Below are positions 7,052 to 13,864 of a stretch of DNA of 15,819 nt, piece after piece. Origin of the DNA: Rhodobacteraceae bacterium UBA3069 (GTDB taxonomy: Bacteria > Pseudomonadota > Alphaproteobacteria > Rhodobacterales > Rhodobacteraceae); the NCBI GenBank assembly GCA_002366795.1, contig DFBX01000001.1, positions 1 through 15,819 of the forward strand, written 5' to 3'. Numbering within the stretch: position 1 is the first letter of the stretch; every line of letters starts with the position of its first letter. A model generated the notes under the pieces. That model searched no databases. It was not told the origin of the DNA and was given only the letters and a program-made list of their open reading frames with translations. The translations under genes and the position numbers were made by a program.

Positions 7052-7771
7052 TTGCGTGACAGTCCGGGCAAAACCCCAATCTGGAAGGCTATTGCAGATG
7101 CTTTGCGCAGCGATTTGGCCGAAGGCCGCTATAGTCCTGATGACAAGCTGCCGACCGAGGCAGCGCTGGCAGACCGTTTCGGCGTCAACCGCCACACGGT
7201 GCGCCACGGGATTTCTGTATTGGTTGAGGAAGGGCTGTTGCGCACCCGTCGCGGGGCAGGGGCCTTTGTCACGGCCACGCCAACCGACTATCCCATCGGA
7301 AACCGAGTTCGTTTTCACGAAAATCTGATCGCCGCAGGCCGCCGGCCAGAAAAACGCGTGCTGGCGTTGGACGAGCGCGCTGCGACGGCTGGCGAGGCTC
7401 AGGCGTTGCAAATTGAGGCGGGCGATCCGGTCTGTGCCTATCATGGGCTTTCCTTGGCTGATGGCCAGCCGATTGCCGTATTTGAAAGCCTGTTTCCACT
7501 AGCGCGCCTTTTGGGGATCACCGCCGCACTGCAGGACACCAGTAGCGTCACAGAAGCGCTGAGTGTTGCGGGCGTTGCCGACTACACCCGTGCCTCAACC
7601 CGCCTGACAGCAGTCCGCGCCACAGCAACCCACGCGCTGCTCTTGCATGTTGCCGAAGGCGATCCGCTGCTGAGATCCTCCAGTGTAAATCAATGCGAGC
7701 GCGGGCTACCCGTAGAATACGGTCGCACCTGGTTTGCAGGTGACCGGGTGACACTGACGCTTGAAGCGTGA
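7052..7771 (+). CDS. phnF: PhnF, GntR/HutC-family transcriptional regulator of phosphonate genes
   Basis: This 239-residue protein has an N-terminal winged helix-turn-helix (about 10-75), with PIWKAIADALRSDLAEGRY, DKLPTEAALADRFGVNRHTVR and the wing GLLRTRRGAGAFV. A UTRA ligand-binding domain follows (about 90-235), ending GLPVEYGRTWFAGDRVTLT. PhnF regulators bind between divergent phnF and phn operons and respond to phosphorus compounds. The only usable start is TTG at 7052: the frame has a stop (TGA at 7046-7048) just upstream and no early in-frame ATG or GTG. A GAGGAG site lies about 11 bases before it. A weak start suits low regulator output. The gene is followed by the arsenic block rather than by phn genes. 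Confidence 0.92.
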   Translation: MRDSPGKTPIWKAIADALRSDLAEGRYSPDDKLPTEAALADRFGVNRHTVRHGISVLVEEGLLRTRRGAGAFVTATPTDYPIGNRVRFHENLIAAGRRPEKRVLALDERAATAGEAQALQIEAGDPVCAYHGLSLADGQPIAVFESLFPLARLLGITAALQDTSSVTEALSVAGVADYTRASTRLTAVRATATHALLLHVAEGDPLLRSSSVNQCERGLPVEYGRTWFAGDRVTLTLEA

Positions 7772-7777
7772 GGCTTA

Positions 7778-7809
7778 CCCATTCCGCAGGACACCCGGCA
7801 CGGAACGGG
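7778..7809 (+). terminator. Imperfect hairpin after phnF
   Basis: Arms CCC-A-TTCCG and CGGAA-C-GGG (one mismatch) flank a 14-base loop, starting 7 bases after the phnF stop. There is no T-run after it, so if it ends transcription it is a weak or Rho-assisted site. Confidence 0.3.
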
Positions 7810-7898
7810 GTGGCCGTCGTTCGTGGATCGCCTGATCAGTCTCACACCTGTAATCGTCAATATGGCGTGTTACAAAGCCTTCACTTTTTAGATCTACT

Positions 7899-7920
7899 TA
7901 ATTCCGATATTCGTGAATTA
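7899..7920 (+). promoter_or_regulatory. Inverted repeat over the ArsR-ArsC start codon, candidate operator
   Basis: TAATTC at 7899-7904 and GAATTA at 7915-7920 are exact reverse complements separated by 10 bases, and the right arm includes the A of the ATG at 7920. ArsR-family repressors bind AT-rich inverted repeats in their own promoters, so autoregulation is plausible. No Shine-Dalgarno sequence is visible before the ATG, which fits a leaderless or near-leaderless message. Assignment is inference. Confidence 0.4.
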
Positions 7921-8768
7921 TGGAATCACTGATACCTAACCGACTTTCGACACTTGGCCATCCGCAACGGCTCGCGCTGTTTCGGCTGCTCATGCGGCGC
8001 TATCCTGACCGCGTCCCTGCGACTGAACTGGCGCAGGCGCTCGGGCTAAAGCCGAACACGCTGTCGACCTATGTGAACGCTCTGATGCAAGCCGGTTTGA
8101 TCAGCCAAGAACGCGTCCGAACGTCCTTGCGCTATGCCATCGACATGGATGCCGCCCGCGAGACCGTCGATTACCTCCTGCACGACTGTTGCAGGGGGCG
8201 GCCTGAGATTTGCGCCCCAAATGCCTACCCCGCTTCCACCGGAGACAGTCCAATGACCGACTGTAAATATAACGTCCTGTTCATCTGCACCGGCAATTCG
8301 GCACGTTCTATCTTTGCGGAGTCTCTCCTGCGCGACCTCGCCGGTGACCGCTTCGTGGTCTATTCCGCAGGCACCAAGCCTCGCTCGGAACTGAATCCGT
8401 TTGCGCTCAAGGTGCTGGAACGGAAGGGGCATGATGTATCGGTCCTTCGTTCCAAGAACATCTCTGAGTTCCAAGGGGCGGACGCCCCAGATTTCGATTT
8501 CGTCTTCACCGTCTGCAATCAGGCGGCCAATGAAGAATGTCCCTCTTGGCCCGGTCAGCCCATCAGCGCGCATTGGGGGCTGCCTGATCCGGTGAAGGTT
8601 GAGGGGTCTGACGCAGAAAGGAGTCTCGCCTTCCATCAGACCTATGGCGCGCTCCGCAATCGTATGACCGGGCTTACCGCTCTACCAATTGCCTCACTGG
8701 ACCGTATGTCCTTGCAGAAGGCCGTCGATGAAATTGGCCAATCAAATGAAGAAGGACCATCTCAATGA
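7920..8768 (+). CDS. ArsR-type repressor fused to arsenate reductase (LMW-PTP type)
   Basis: This 282-residue two-domain protein likely both senses arsenite and reduces arsenate. Residues about 5-90 form an ArsR-like winged helix (LSTLGHPQRLALFRLL, then PATELAQALGLKPNTLSTYVNALMQAGLI). A cysteine cluster at 90, 91 and 98 (DCCRGRPEIC) resembles the C-terminal CC-x-C arsenite site known in some ArsR proteins. From about residue 113 comes a low-molecular-weight phosphatase/ArsC domain. It has a catalytic loop at 123-130 (CTGNSARS) and a second cysteine pair in FTVCNQAANEEC that can carry the disulfide relay, plus the typical PGQPISAHWGLPDP. Such fusions are known in Rhodobacterales. The stop overlaps the start of the truncated GAPDH gene as ATGA. 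It appears intact; regulation is probably through the repeat at its start. Confidence 0.88.
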   Translation: MESLIPNRLSTLGHPQRLALFRLLMRRYPDRVPATELAQALGLKPNTLSTYVNALMQAGLISQERVRTSLRYAIDMDAARETVDYLLHDCCRGRPEICAPNAYPASTGDSPMTDCKYNVLFICTGNSARSIFAESLLRDLAGDRFVVYSAGTKPRSELNPFALKVLERKGHDVSVLRSKNISEFQGADAPDFDFVFTVCNQAANEECPSWPGQPISAHWGLPDPVKVEGSDAERSLAFHQTYGALRNRMTGLTALPIASLDRMSLQKAVDEIGQSNEEGPSQ

Positions 8769-8875
8769 CCGTCTACGCCCTCAACGGCCTTGGCCGCATC
8801 GGCAAGCTCGCTTTGAAACCTCTGTTAGGGCGGGGGGCCGAGATCGCCTGGATCAACGATGCGGTTGGCGACTGA
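8765..8875 (+). pseudogene. ArsJ-associated GAPDH, N-terminal fragment cut by an IS
   Basis: Thirty-six codons from the ATG at 8765 encode the start of a glyceraldehyde-3-phosphate dehydrogenase, with the NAD-binding ALNGLGRIGKLAL and the conserved WINDAVGD. The stop codon at 8873-8875 is supplied by the first bases of the IS. In ars operons such GAPDHs make 1-arseno-3-phosphoglycerate for export by ArsJ. The start overlaps the arsR-arsC stop by 4 bases, so it was the next gene of that operon. The catalytic cysteine region is lost, and no arsJ is present. The GAPDH call is firm; the arsenic role comes from context. Confidence 0.85.
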
Positions 8876-8938
8876 CCTGCCCCCCGCGAAATCCCTCACC
8901 ATGATGTAGAGTCTGCCCAACCTTGAAGGAGCAGACGA

Positions 8939-9202
8939 ATGCGAAAGAGCCGTTTTAGCGAGGCGCAGATTATCGGGATGATCAAGGAACAGGAGGCCGG
9001 CATGCCGACGACCGAAGTGTGCCGTCGCCACGGGCTGAGCCCTTCCACGTTTTACAAGCTGAAAGCCAAATACGGGGGCCTGGAGGTGTCCGAGGCCGCC
9101 AGGCTGAAGGCGCTGGAGGATGAGAACGCCAAGCTCAAACGCCTGCTGGCGGATACGATGCTGGACAACGTCGTGCTGAAGGACTTGCTGGGAAAGAACT
9201 GA
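8939..9202 (+). CDS. IS3-family transposase OrfA
   Basis: The 87-residue OrfA has an N-terminal helix-turn-helix (RFSEAQIIGMIKEQ, then TTEVCRRHGLSPSTFYKLKAKYGG). A leucine-zipper-like coil at about 59-75 (LKALEDENAKLKRLL) follows, as in IS3 OrfA proteins that bind the terminal repeats. AAGGAG at 8926-8931 precedes the ATG. Its TGA at 9200-9202 overlaps the orfB ATG (TGATG), and orfB lies in the -1 frame. An OrfAB fusion by -1 slippage, usual for the family, is therefore possible near the GGGAAAG just before the stop. Confidence 0.88.
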   Translation: MRKSRFSEAQIIGMIKEQEAGMPTTEVCRRHGLSPSTFYKLKAKYGGLEVSEAARLKALEDENAKLKRLLADTMLDNVVLKDLLGKN

Positions 9203-9861
9203 TGACGCCGAATGAGCGGCGCGAGGCAGCGCTCAGAGTGATGCGGGATCACCACATCTCGCAGCGCCGGGCCTGTCGGCTTGTCGGTGTCGATCCAAAG
9301 ACGGTCCGGCGCGAACGCCCGCCGGACTGCCCCGAGATCCGCAGGGAGATGCAGGAGATTGCCGGCAAGCGGCGTCGGTTTGGCTATCGCCGGATCGGCG
9401 TCCTGCTCGAACGCAGGGGTATGATCATGAACCACAAGAAGCTGTATCGGCTCTACCGGGAGGAAGGGCTCTCGGTGAAACGGCGTCGTGGCCGCAAGCG
9501 GGCTCGGGGCACACGCACACCGATGCCGGAGGCGGCGTGTCCGAATGCGCGCTGGCCCCTGGACTTCCTGTCCGACAGCTTCGGAGCTTCACGCAAGTTC
9601 CGCATCCTGGCTGCGATCGACGATTGCTGCCGTGAAAACCTGTGCCTGGTGGCCGACACCAGTATCTCGGGCGAGCGGGTGGCGCGGGAACTGGATGCGC
9701 TGGTGAGGATCTATGGTAAACCCGGTTGTATTGTCAGTGACAACGGCACCGAGTTCACCAGTCGCGCCATTCTGAAATGGGCGGACAAGAACGAGGTGCC
9801 TTGGCATTACATCGATCTCGGCAAACCGCAGCAGAACGCCTTCATCGAGTCATTCAACGGC
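9202..9861 (+). pseudogene. IS3-family transposase OrfB, 3'-truncated, fused to GAPDH debris
   Basis: Residues 1-220 are a DDE integrase-type OrfB. They show a helix-turn-helix (SQRRACRLVGVDPKTVRR), RRFGYRRIGVLLERRG, and catalytic residues D121 (PLDFLSD), D180 (IVSDNGTEF) and E216 (QQNAFIESFNG). Directly after FNG the reading continues in the same frame into a GAPDH segment (9862-10095), then nine codons antisense to the SDR gene, stopping at 10125. The full ORF is thus a 307-codon chimera. The usual C-terminal part with NxxRPHS is missing, so the protein is probably inactive, although the whole D-D-E triad is present. Confidence 0.85.
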
Positions 9862-10095
9862 ATCCACGAGAACCTGCAGATCAAACACGGCTCTATCACA
9901 ACCATCCATGACGTGACCAACACGCAGACCATTGTGGACCGTCCGGCCAAGGACCTGCGCCGTGCGCGGTCGGCTCTGAACTCCCTCATCCCGACAACAA
10001 CGGGCAGCGCGACCGCGATCACGCTGATTTATCCCGAACTGACAGGTCGCCTGAATGGTCACGCCGTCCGCGTGCCACTGCTCAATGCGTCCCTC
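9862..10095 (+). pseudogene. GAPDH internal fragment (same gene as at 8765)
   Basis: Seventy-eight codons, in frame with the upstream transposase, read IHENLQIKHGSITTIHDVTN..., RPAKDLRRARSALNSLIPTT and GHAVRVPLLNASL. This is the classic segment just after the catalytic cysteine motif of GAPDH. Counting from typical family members, roughly 120-125 codons between codon 36 and this piece are gone, including the SCTTN active site, and everything after NASL is also gone. It is most simply the remainder of the gene begun at 8765. It ends where the antisense SDR fragment begins. Confidence 0.85.
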
Positions 10096-10608
10096 ATCCG
10101 TGCGCACCCAGCCGGGATCGACTAAGGCCACTGGGATGCCTTCGGGTTCCAGTGCCGTTGCCAAGCCTTGCATCACCTTGTTCACCGCCGCTTTGGAGGC
10201 GCGATAGGCGATCCGGTCTGCCTTGCGGTAGCCCATCCATGCCATCTGGGATGACACTGTCAGGATTTTTGGTGCTGGGCTTTCCCGCAATCGATGAAGA
10301 GCGGCTTGGGAGACCGCCGACGGGGCGATGGCATTGACTGCCAGAATGTGCGCGAACCCTGCAAAATGCATATCCAAAGGCGACTGGCGGTCGCGCGTGA
10401 TGGCACCCGCATTGTTGATCAGGACGTCCAATGGACCGATATCTGCCAACTGATCTGCAATTGCCTCTGGATCAACGAGCTCCAGTGCGACCGTGCCGTC
10501 CCGACCGTCTCTCGTCGTACCAATCGGATTGTGACCTGCGGCCTTGGCGGCGTAAAGAAGCGCCGCACCAATCCCCCGGTTACTGCCGGTGATAAGGATC
10601 CGCGCCAT
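10096..10608 (-). pseudogene. SDR-family oxidoreductase, 3'-truncated, last gene of the phnCDE operon
   Basis: The reading from ATG 10608 gives a short-chain dehydrogenase with the cofactor motif TGSNRGIG near residue 7, NNAGA, the catalytic serine in VSSQMAW and YRASK for Tyr/Lys, ending VDPGWVRTD. About 50 C-terminal residues expected of the family are missing. Beyond 10096 the frame stays open but reads GAPDH antisense down to 9850, so a 3' chimera would be made. The start overlaps the phnE2 stop by one base (TGATG); a TTG one codon upstream is the other option. The coupling suggests it belonged to the transport operon. The substrate is unknown. The catalytic core is present, but folding without the C-terminus is doubtful. 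Confidence 0.8.
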
Positions 10609-11921
10609 CAATCCTTCCGGCCAATCAGCTTGCCGCGCAGCCAGCCTGAGAACCAGTCCATGATCATCACCATGGCGATGATCAGTACGATATAATAGGC
10701 GACTTCCTCCCAGTCTTTCTGGGTCTGGATCGCTTGGGTCAGCATTAGGCCGATGCCGCCGCCCGTGATCGCGCCGATGATGGTGGCGGAGCGTGTGTTG
10801 GATTCAAGGAAGTAGAGGATCTGGGCCAACAGCACCGGCACCACTTGCGGGATCACGCCAAAGCGATACCGTTGCAGCGGTTTGGCCCCGGTGGACGACA
10901 CACCCTCAATCTGTTTTTGATCGACGTTTTCCAGTGCTTCGGAGAAGATCTTGCCGAATGTGCCAGTGTCGGTGATCAGGATCGCCAACGCGCCGGTCAG
11001 CGGACCAGGGCCAAAGGCGCGCGCCAGTACGACCGTCCAGATCAGCGCGTCCACCCCGCGTACGAAATCGAACAGGCGGCGGGTCGCGGCGCGCAACAGC
11101 ATCACCGGCGAGAAGCGCTTGGCGGCGAGAAAGGCCAGCGGCAAAGCGATGATCGCCGCGCCCATGGTGCCAAGAAAGGCCATCAGGATCGTCTCGCCAA
11201 TGGCCCATGCAACGTCCTTGTGGCGCCACATCGCGTTGTTCCACCAGTCAGAGATCGCGCCCGAGATGTTTAATCGTGTGGGGTCCAGACGCTCGCCGAA
11301 CAATAACGTTCCAAGGCCCTGTCCGTGGTAGGGGCTGTCTAGCGTGAACCAGAACAGCTCCCATCCGGGGAAATAGTTGAAAACCTCGGTCCGGGCACCA
11401 GTCAAAGTGATGCGGCCTTCGGGCGTCGTGATCCCGATGCGTCGGATGGATGCGGATATCCAGTCGGGCAGGTCATCTGGCAAGTTGGTTGTCAGGCTGC
11501 GGCCTTCGGCTTGCACCTCGATCAGTTGGAAGCCGGGAATTTCGATCTCGGTCCGGTTGTCTGGCAGATATCGCACAACATGGTCCCCACCCAGATCAAT
11601 GGTGATGACTTCATTGCCTGTCACCCAATCGGGTCTTTGACCTTCGGGGTAGCGTCCCTTGCGCTCGCCCTCGACGGCATAAGTGATCTCACCCGAGCGA
11701 TTGTCGCGGGTGACATGCACCTTGTGGGACCAGCTGTCAGAGGCCAGCGTCATGGCATTGTCCATATTGGCGCGTTGGGCAAGGCCTGGCAGGTCGAAGG
11801 CGAAGAAGATGTAAACAAAATAAAGCGCAATCACGGCGGGGATGCCATAGCCAATAATGCGCTTGCGCTGAAAAAGCTTTTCGGCCTGAAACTTGGTCGC
11901 GTCCAGATCAATAGCGGTCAT
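10608..11921 (-). CDS. phnE: Long PhnE-type permease (PhnE2 / PhoT-like)
   Basis: This is the second inner-membrane permease of the phosphonate/phosphate ABC importer. It has 437 residues against about 260-290 for a normal PhnE. There is a first membrane segment at about 21-42. A large periplasmic insert follows at about 44-235, rich in beta-type sequence and tryptophans. Several membrane helices from about 238 onward complete the protein, with the cytoplasmic EAA loop at about 328-350 (EALENVDQKQIEGVSSTGA) that contacts PhnC. The paired short and long permeases recall the PhoE/PhoT pair of Sinorhizobium PhoCDET, which carries both phosphate and phosphonates. Its ATG overlaps the phnE1 stop as ATGA. 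Confidence 0.9.
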   Translation of the reverse strand: MTAIDLDATKFQAEKLFQRKRIIGYGIPAVIALYFVYIFFAFDLPGLAQRANMDNAMTLASDSWSHKVHVTRDNRSGEITYAVEGERKGRYPEGQRPDWVTGNEVITIDLGGDHVVRYLPDNRTEIEIPGFQLIEVQAEGRSLTTNLPDDLPDWISASIRRIGITTPEGRITLTGARTEVFNYFPGWELFWFTLDSPYHGQGLGTLLFGERLDPTRLNISGAISDWWNNAMWRHKDVAWAIGETILMAFLGTMGAAIIALPLAFLAAKRFSPVMLLRAATRRLFDFVRGVDALIWTVVLARAFGPGPLTGALAILITDTGTFGKIFSEALENVDQKQIEGVSSTGAKPLQRYRFGVIPQVVPVLLAQILYFLESNTRSATIIGAITGGGIGLMLTQAIQTQKDWEEVAYYIVLIIAMVMIMDWFSGWLRGKLIGRKD

Positions 11922-12793
11922 TGGCCTTGCCCCTCAGTCAATCGATTGCGGTAGCGGCTTGAAACTTGGTCAAAAAACACGATAGTGCCGAACAGCAGGA
12001 TGAAAATCGCCGCCGCTTCATCAAAACGTCCTGGCCCCCACGCCATTGAATTGCGCAGTTCGTATCCCAGCCCGCCCGCACCAACGAAGCCCAAAATGGC
12101 AGAGGCGCGAATGTTGATCTCGAACCGGAGCAATGCGTAGCTCACGTAGTTTGGCGCGACCTGCGGCACCACACCCAGAAGCATCCGTTGCGACCATGTT
12201 GCGCCTGTGGAGACCAGACCGTCGACAGGTTTCAGGTCCGCGTTTTCGGCCACTTCCGAGAACATCTTGCCAAGCGAGCCAGCGGTGTGAATTGCAATGG
12301 CGATCATCGCGGGTACAGGCCCACCGCCCAGCACGAATATCAGAACCAGCGCAATAACGATTTCTGGCACCGCGCGCATGATGTCCGAGATACGGCGGAA
12401 CAGCGGGATCAAGCGCGGCCACTTGGCTAAGCCTCGCGTGCCAAGAAGTGATAGGAACAAGCCGCCGATTGCACCAATAAGGGTTGAGACAGCGGCGATA
12501 TTGACGGTCTCCACCAGTGCCGGAAAATATTTTGCGATCAAGGCAGGCAGATCGGCGCGTTTCTCCCACGCTTCAGACAGAACATCCGCCGGGTAATCAC
12601 CTATTTGATGCAAGCCATCCCAGAAGCCGCCGGCGTTGCGGTCATCGGCGATGTTGAAGCCCGACACCATCAGAATGATGAAAATCAGAAGGTTCAGACC
12701 GCCATAGAGTCTGCGGCGCTGCACCTGCGCCATATAGGTAGACTGGATGTTGTCCACAGTCTGCGCCGCACCGCTGAGTGATATGTCTGCCAT
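11918..12793 (-). CDS. phnE: PhnE, phosphonate ABC transporter permease
   Basis: This 291-residue permease has a membrane segment at about 31-46, several more later, and the EAA loop in EVAENADLKPVDGLVSTGAT, followed by RMLLGVVPQVAPNYVSYALLRFEINIRASAILG, a PhnE hallmark. It pairs with the longer phnE2 product to form the channel, with PhnC as ATPase and PhnD as the periplasmic receptor. The ATG at 12793 is chosen. The ORF stays open to 12844, but that would run back through the hairpin between phnD and phnE, and family homology does not require it. It ends in an ATGA overlap with phnE2. Confidence 0.93.
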   Translation of the reverse strand: MADISLSGAAQTVDNIQSTYMAQVQRRRLYGGLNLLIFIILMVSGFNIADDRNAGGFWDGLHQIGDYPADVLSEAWEKRADLPALIAKYFPALVETVNIAAVSTLIGAIGGLFLSLLGTRGLAKWPRLIPLFRRISDIMRAVPEIVIALVLIFVLGGGPVPAMIAIAIHTAGSLGKMFSEVAENADLKPVDGLVSTGATWSQRMLLGVVPQVAPNYVSYALLRFEINIRASAILGFVGAGGLGYELRNSMAWGPGRFDEAAAIFILLFGTIVFFDQVSSRYRNRLTEGQGQ

Positions 12794-12816
12794 TCCGACC
12801 CCCGGACAAAGAAATA

Positions 12817-12840
12817 CCGGCAGCCCCGAGGGGCTACCGG
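12817..12840 (-). terminator. Intercistronic hairpin between phnD and phnE
   Basis: The arms CCGG-n-AGCCCC and GGGGCT-n-CCGG form an inverted repeat with one mismatched position and a tight loop, midway between the phnD stop (12859) and the phnE start (12793). On the minus strand it is followed by TATTTCTTTG, only mildly U-rich. In ABC operons such hairpins often protect or partly terminate the binding-protein message so that more receptor than permease is made. This role is inferred. Confidence 0.6.
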
Positions 12841-12858
12841 ACACGTCATGAAAATTGC

Positions 12859-13770
12859 TTAGCCGCCGATCTTGGCTTTACGCGCCTCGACAATGGAGAT
12901 GTAAGTGTCGTGCGTCACCGGCTGGAAGCCGAGGGTGTCACCTGAGGCCACACCGTAGGCGCAGTCGGGGTCCGCTTCGTACAGGTCGTCGACCAATTCC
13001 GTCATGGTCGCGCGAACATCTTCAGGCAGCGCCTTGCGCAAGACAATCGGGCCTTCGGGGATCACGTTCGATTTCCAGATCTGAACCATATCGTTCATGT
13101 CAACGAGACCCGCATCAACCGCCTTGCGCAGCGCGCCGGAGTTGTAGCCGTCTTCCCAGTTTCCTTGGGCGTCGGCCCAAGTCACACCACCGTCGATGTC
13201 GCCGTTGTTCACTGCGACGATTGTCTGCTCGTGACCGCCGGTGAACTTGACCTCGCCAAAGTAGTCGCCGGATTCCATGGTGATGCCGTCCTTGTACTGC
13301 GGGATCTCGATCGAGGGGATCAGGTAGCCTGAGGTGGAGTTCGGATCACCAAAGCCGAACACTTTGCCTTCCATGTCGTCCAGCGATGTCACGCCGCTGT
13401 CCTTGCGGGCAATGCCGATGGAGTGGTAGCCGATGGATCCGTCCACGTTGACCTTGATCAGAACGGGCTCAACCGCTTCAGGGTCTTGCAGATAAGTGCC
13501 GGCATAAGCCGATGCGCCCAGCCAGGCCATGTCGATATTGCCGCCCAGCAGGCCCTGAATGACACCGTTATAATCGGCAGGGGCGAACAGCTTGGTTTCG
13601 ACGCCAAGGGCTTCGGTCGTGTAGTCGGCAAGGCACTGGTAGCTGTTCATGCGATCCTGTGCGTTCTCACCACCCAGAATGCCAATGCGGAACTCGGTGA
13701 TCTCTTCGGCAAATGCGCCGGTGCTGAGGGCAGTGGTGGTGGCAAGCGCCAGTGCGAGGGTCTTTGGCAT
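12859..13770 (-). CDS. phnD: PhnD, phosphonate/phosphate-binding periplasmic protein
   Basis: PhnD is the substrate receptor of the importer. The 303 residues begin with a Sec signal peptide (about 1-21, ending TGAFA before EE). The mature protein starts with the family's EFRIGILGGENAQDR, followed by PADYNGVIQGLLGGNIDMAWLGASAYA, FGFGDPNSTSGYLIPS and the ligand-pocket area around GGHEQTIVAVNNGDIDGGVTW. The GDPNSTSG loop is the typical phosph(on)ate-contacting element. GGAGAG just upstream of the 13770 ATG is a good ribosome site. A 94-base gap separates it from phnC, with no convincing promoter. Confidence 0.95.
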   Translation of the reverse strand: MPKTLALALATTTALSTGAFAEEITEFRIGILGGENAQDRMNSYQCLADYTTEALGVETKLFAPADYNGVIQGLLGGNIDMAWLGASAYAGTYLQDPEAVEPVLIKVNVDGSIGYHSIGIARKDSGVTSLDDMEGKVFGFGDPNSTSGYLIPSIEIPQYKDGITMESGDYFGEVKFTGGHEQTIVAVNNGDIDGGVTWADAQGNWEDGYNSGALRKAVDAGLVDMNDMVQIWKSNVIPEGPIVLRKALPEDVRATMTELVDDLYEADPDCAYGVASGDTLGFQPVTHDTYISIVEARKAKIGG

Positions 13771-13864
13771 CGTTCTCTCCGTGGTTTGCTGCCCTACTGT
13801 CTTGCGACTTGATGCGGGCGGGTTTTATGAAGGTGGCTCAAGTCAGGCGTGGGTGGAAACTGGC

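Larger units (their letters stand above)
8873..9861 (+). mobile_element. Truncated IS3-family element (orfA/orfB, IS407-like)
   Basis: The element starts at TGACCTGCCCCCC, a TG-led terminus of the kind seen in IS3-family members, directly after GAPDH codon 36. It carries a complete orfA and orfB up to just past the catalytic glutamate. The rest of orfB, the right terminal repeat and any target duplication are missing, and the sequence passes straight into an internal GAPDH segment. It therefore cannot move by itself. The group assignment is from protein similarity by eye. Confidence 0.82.

Noticed and set aside
13806..13844. GACTTGA / TCAAGTC inverted repeat in the phnC-phnD gap
   Set aside because: Seven-base arms with a 25-base loop and no T-run; likely chance.
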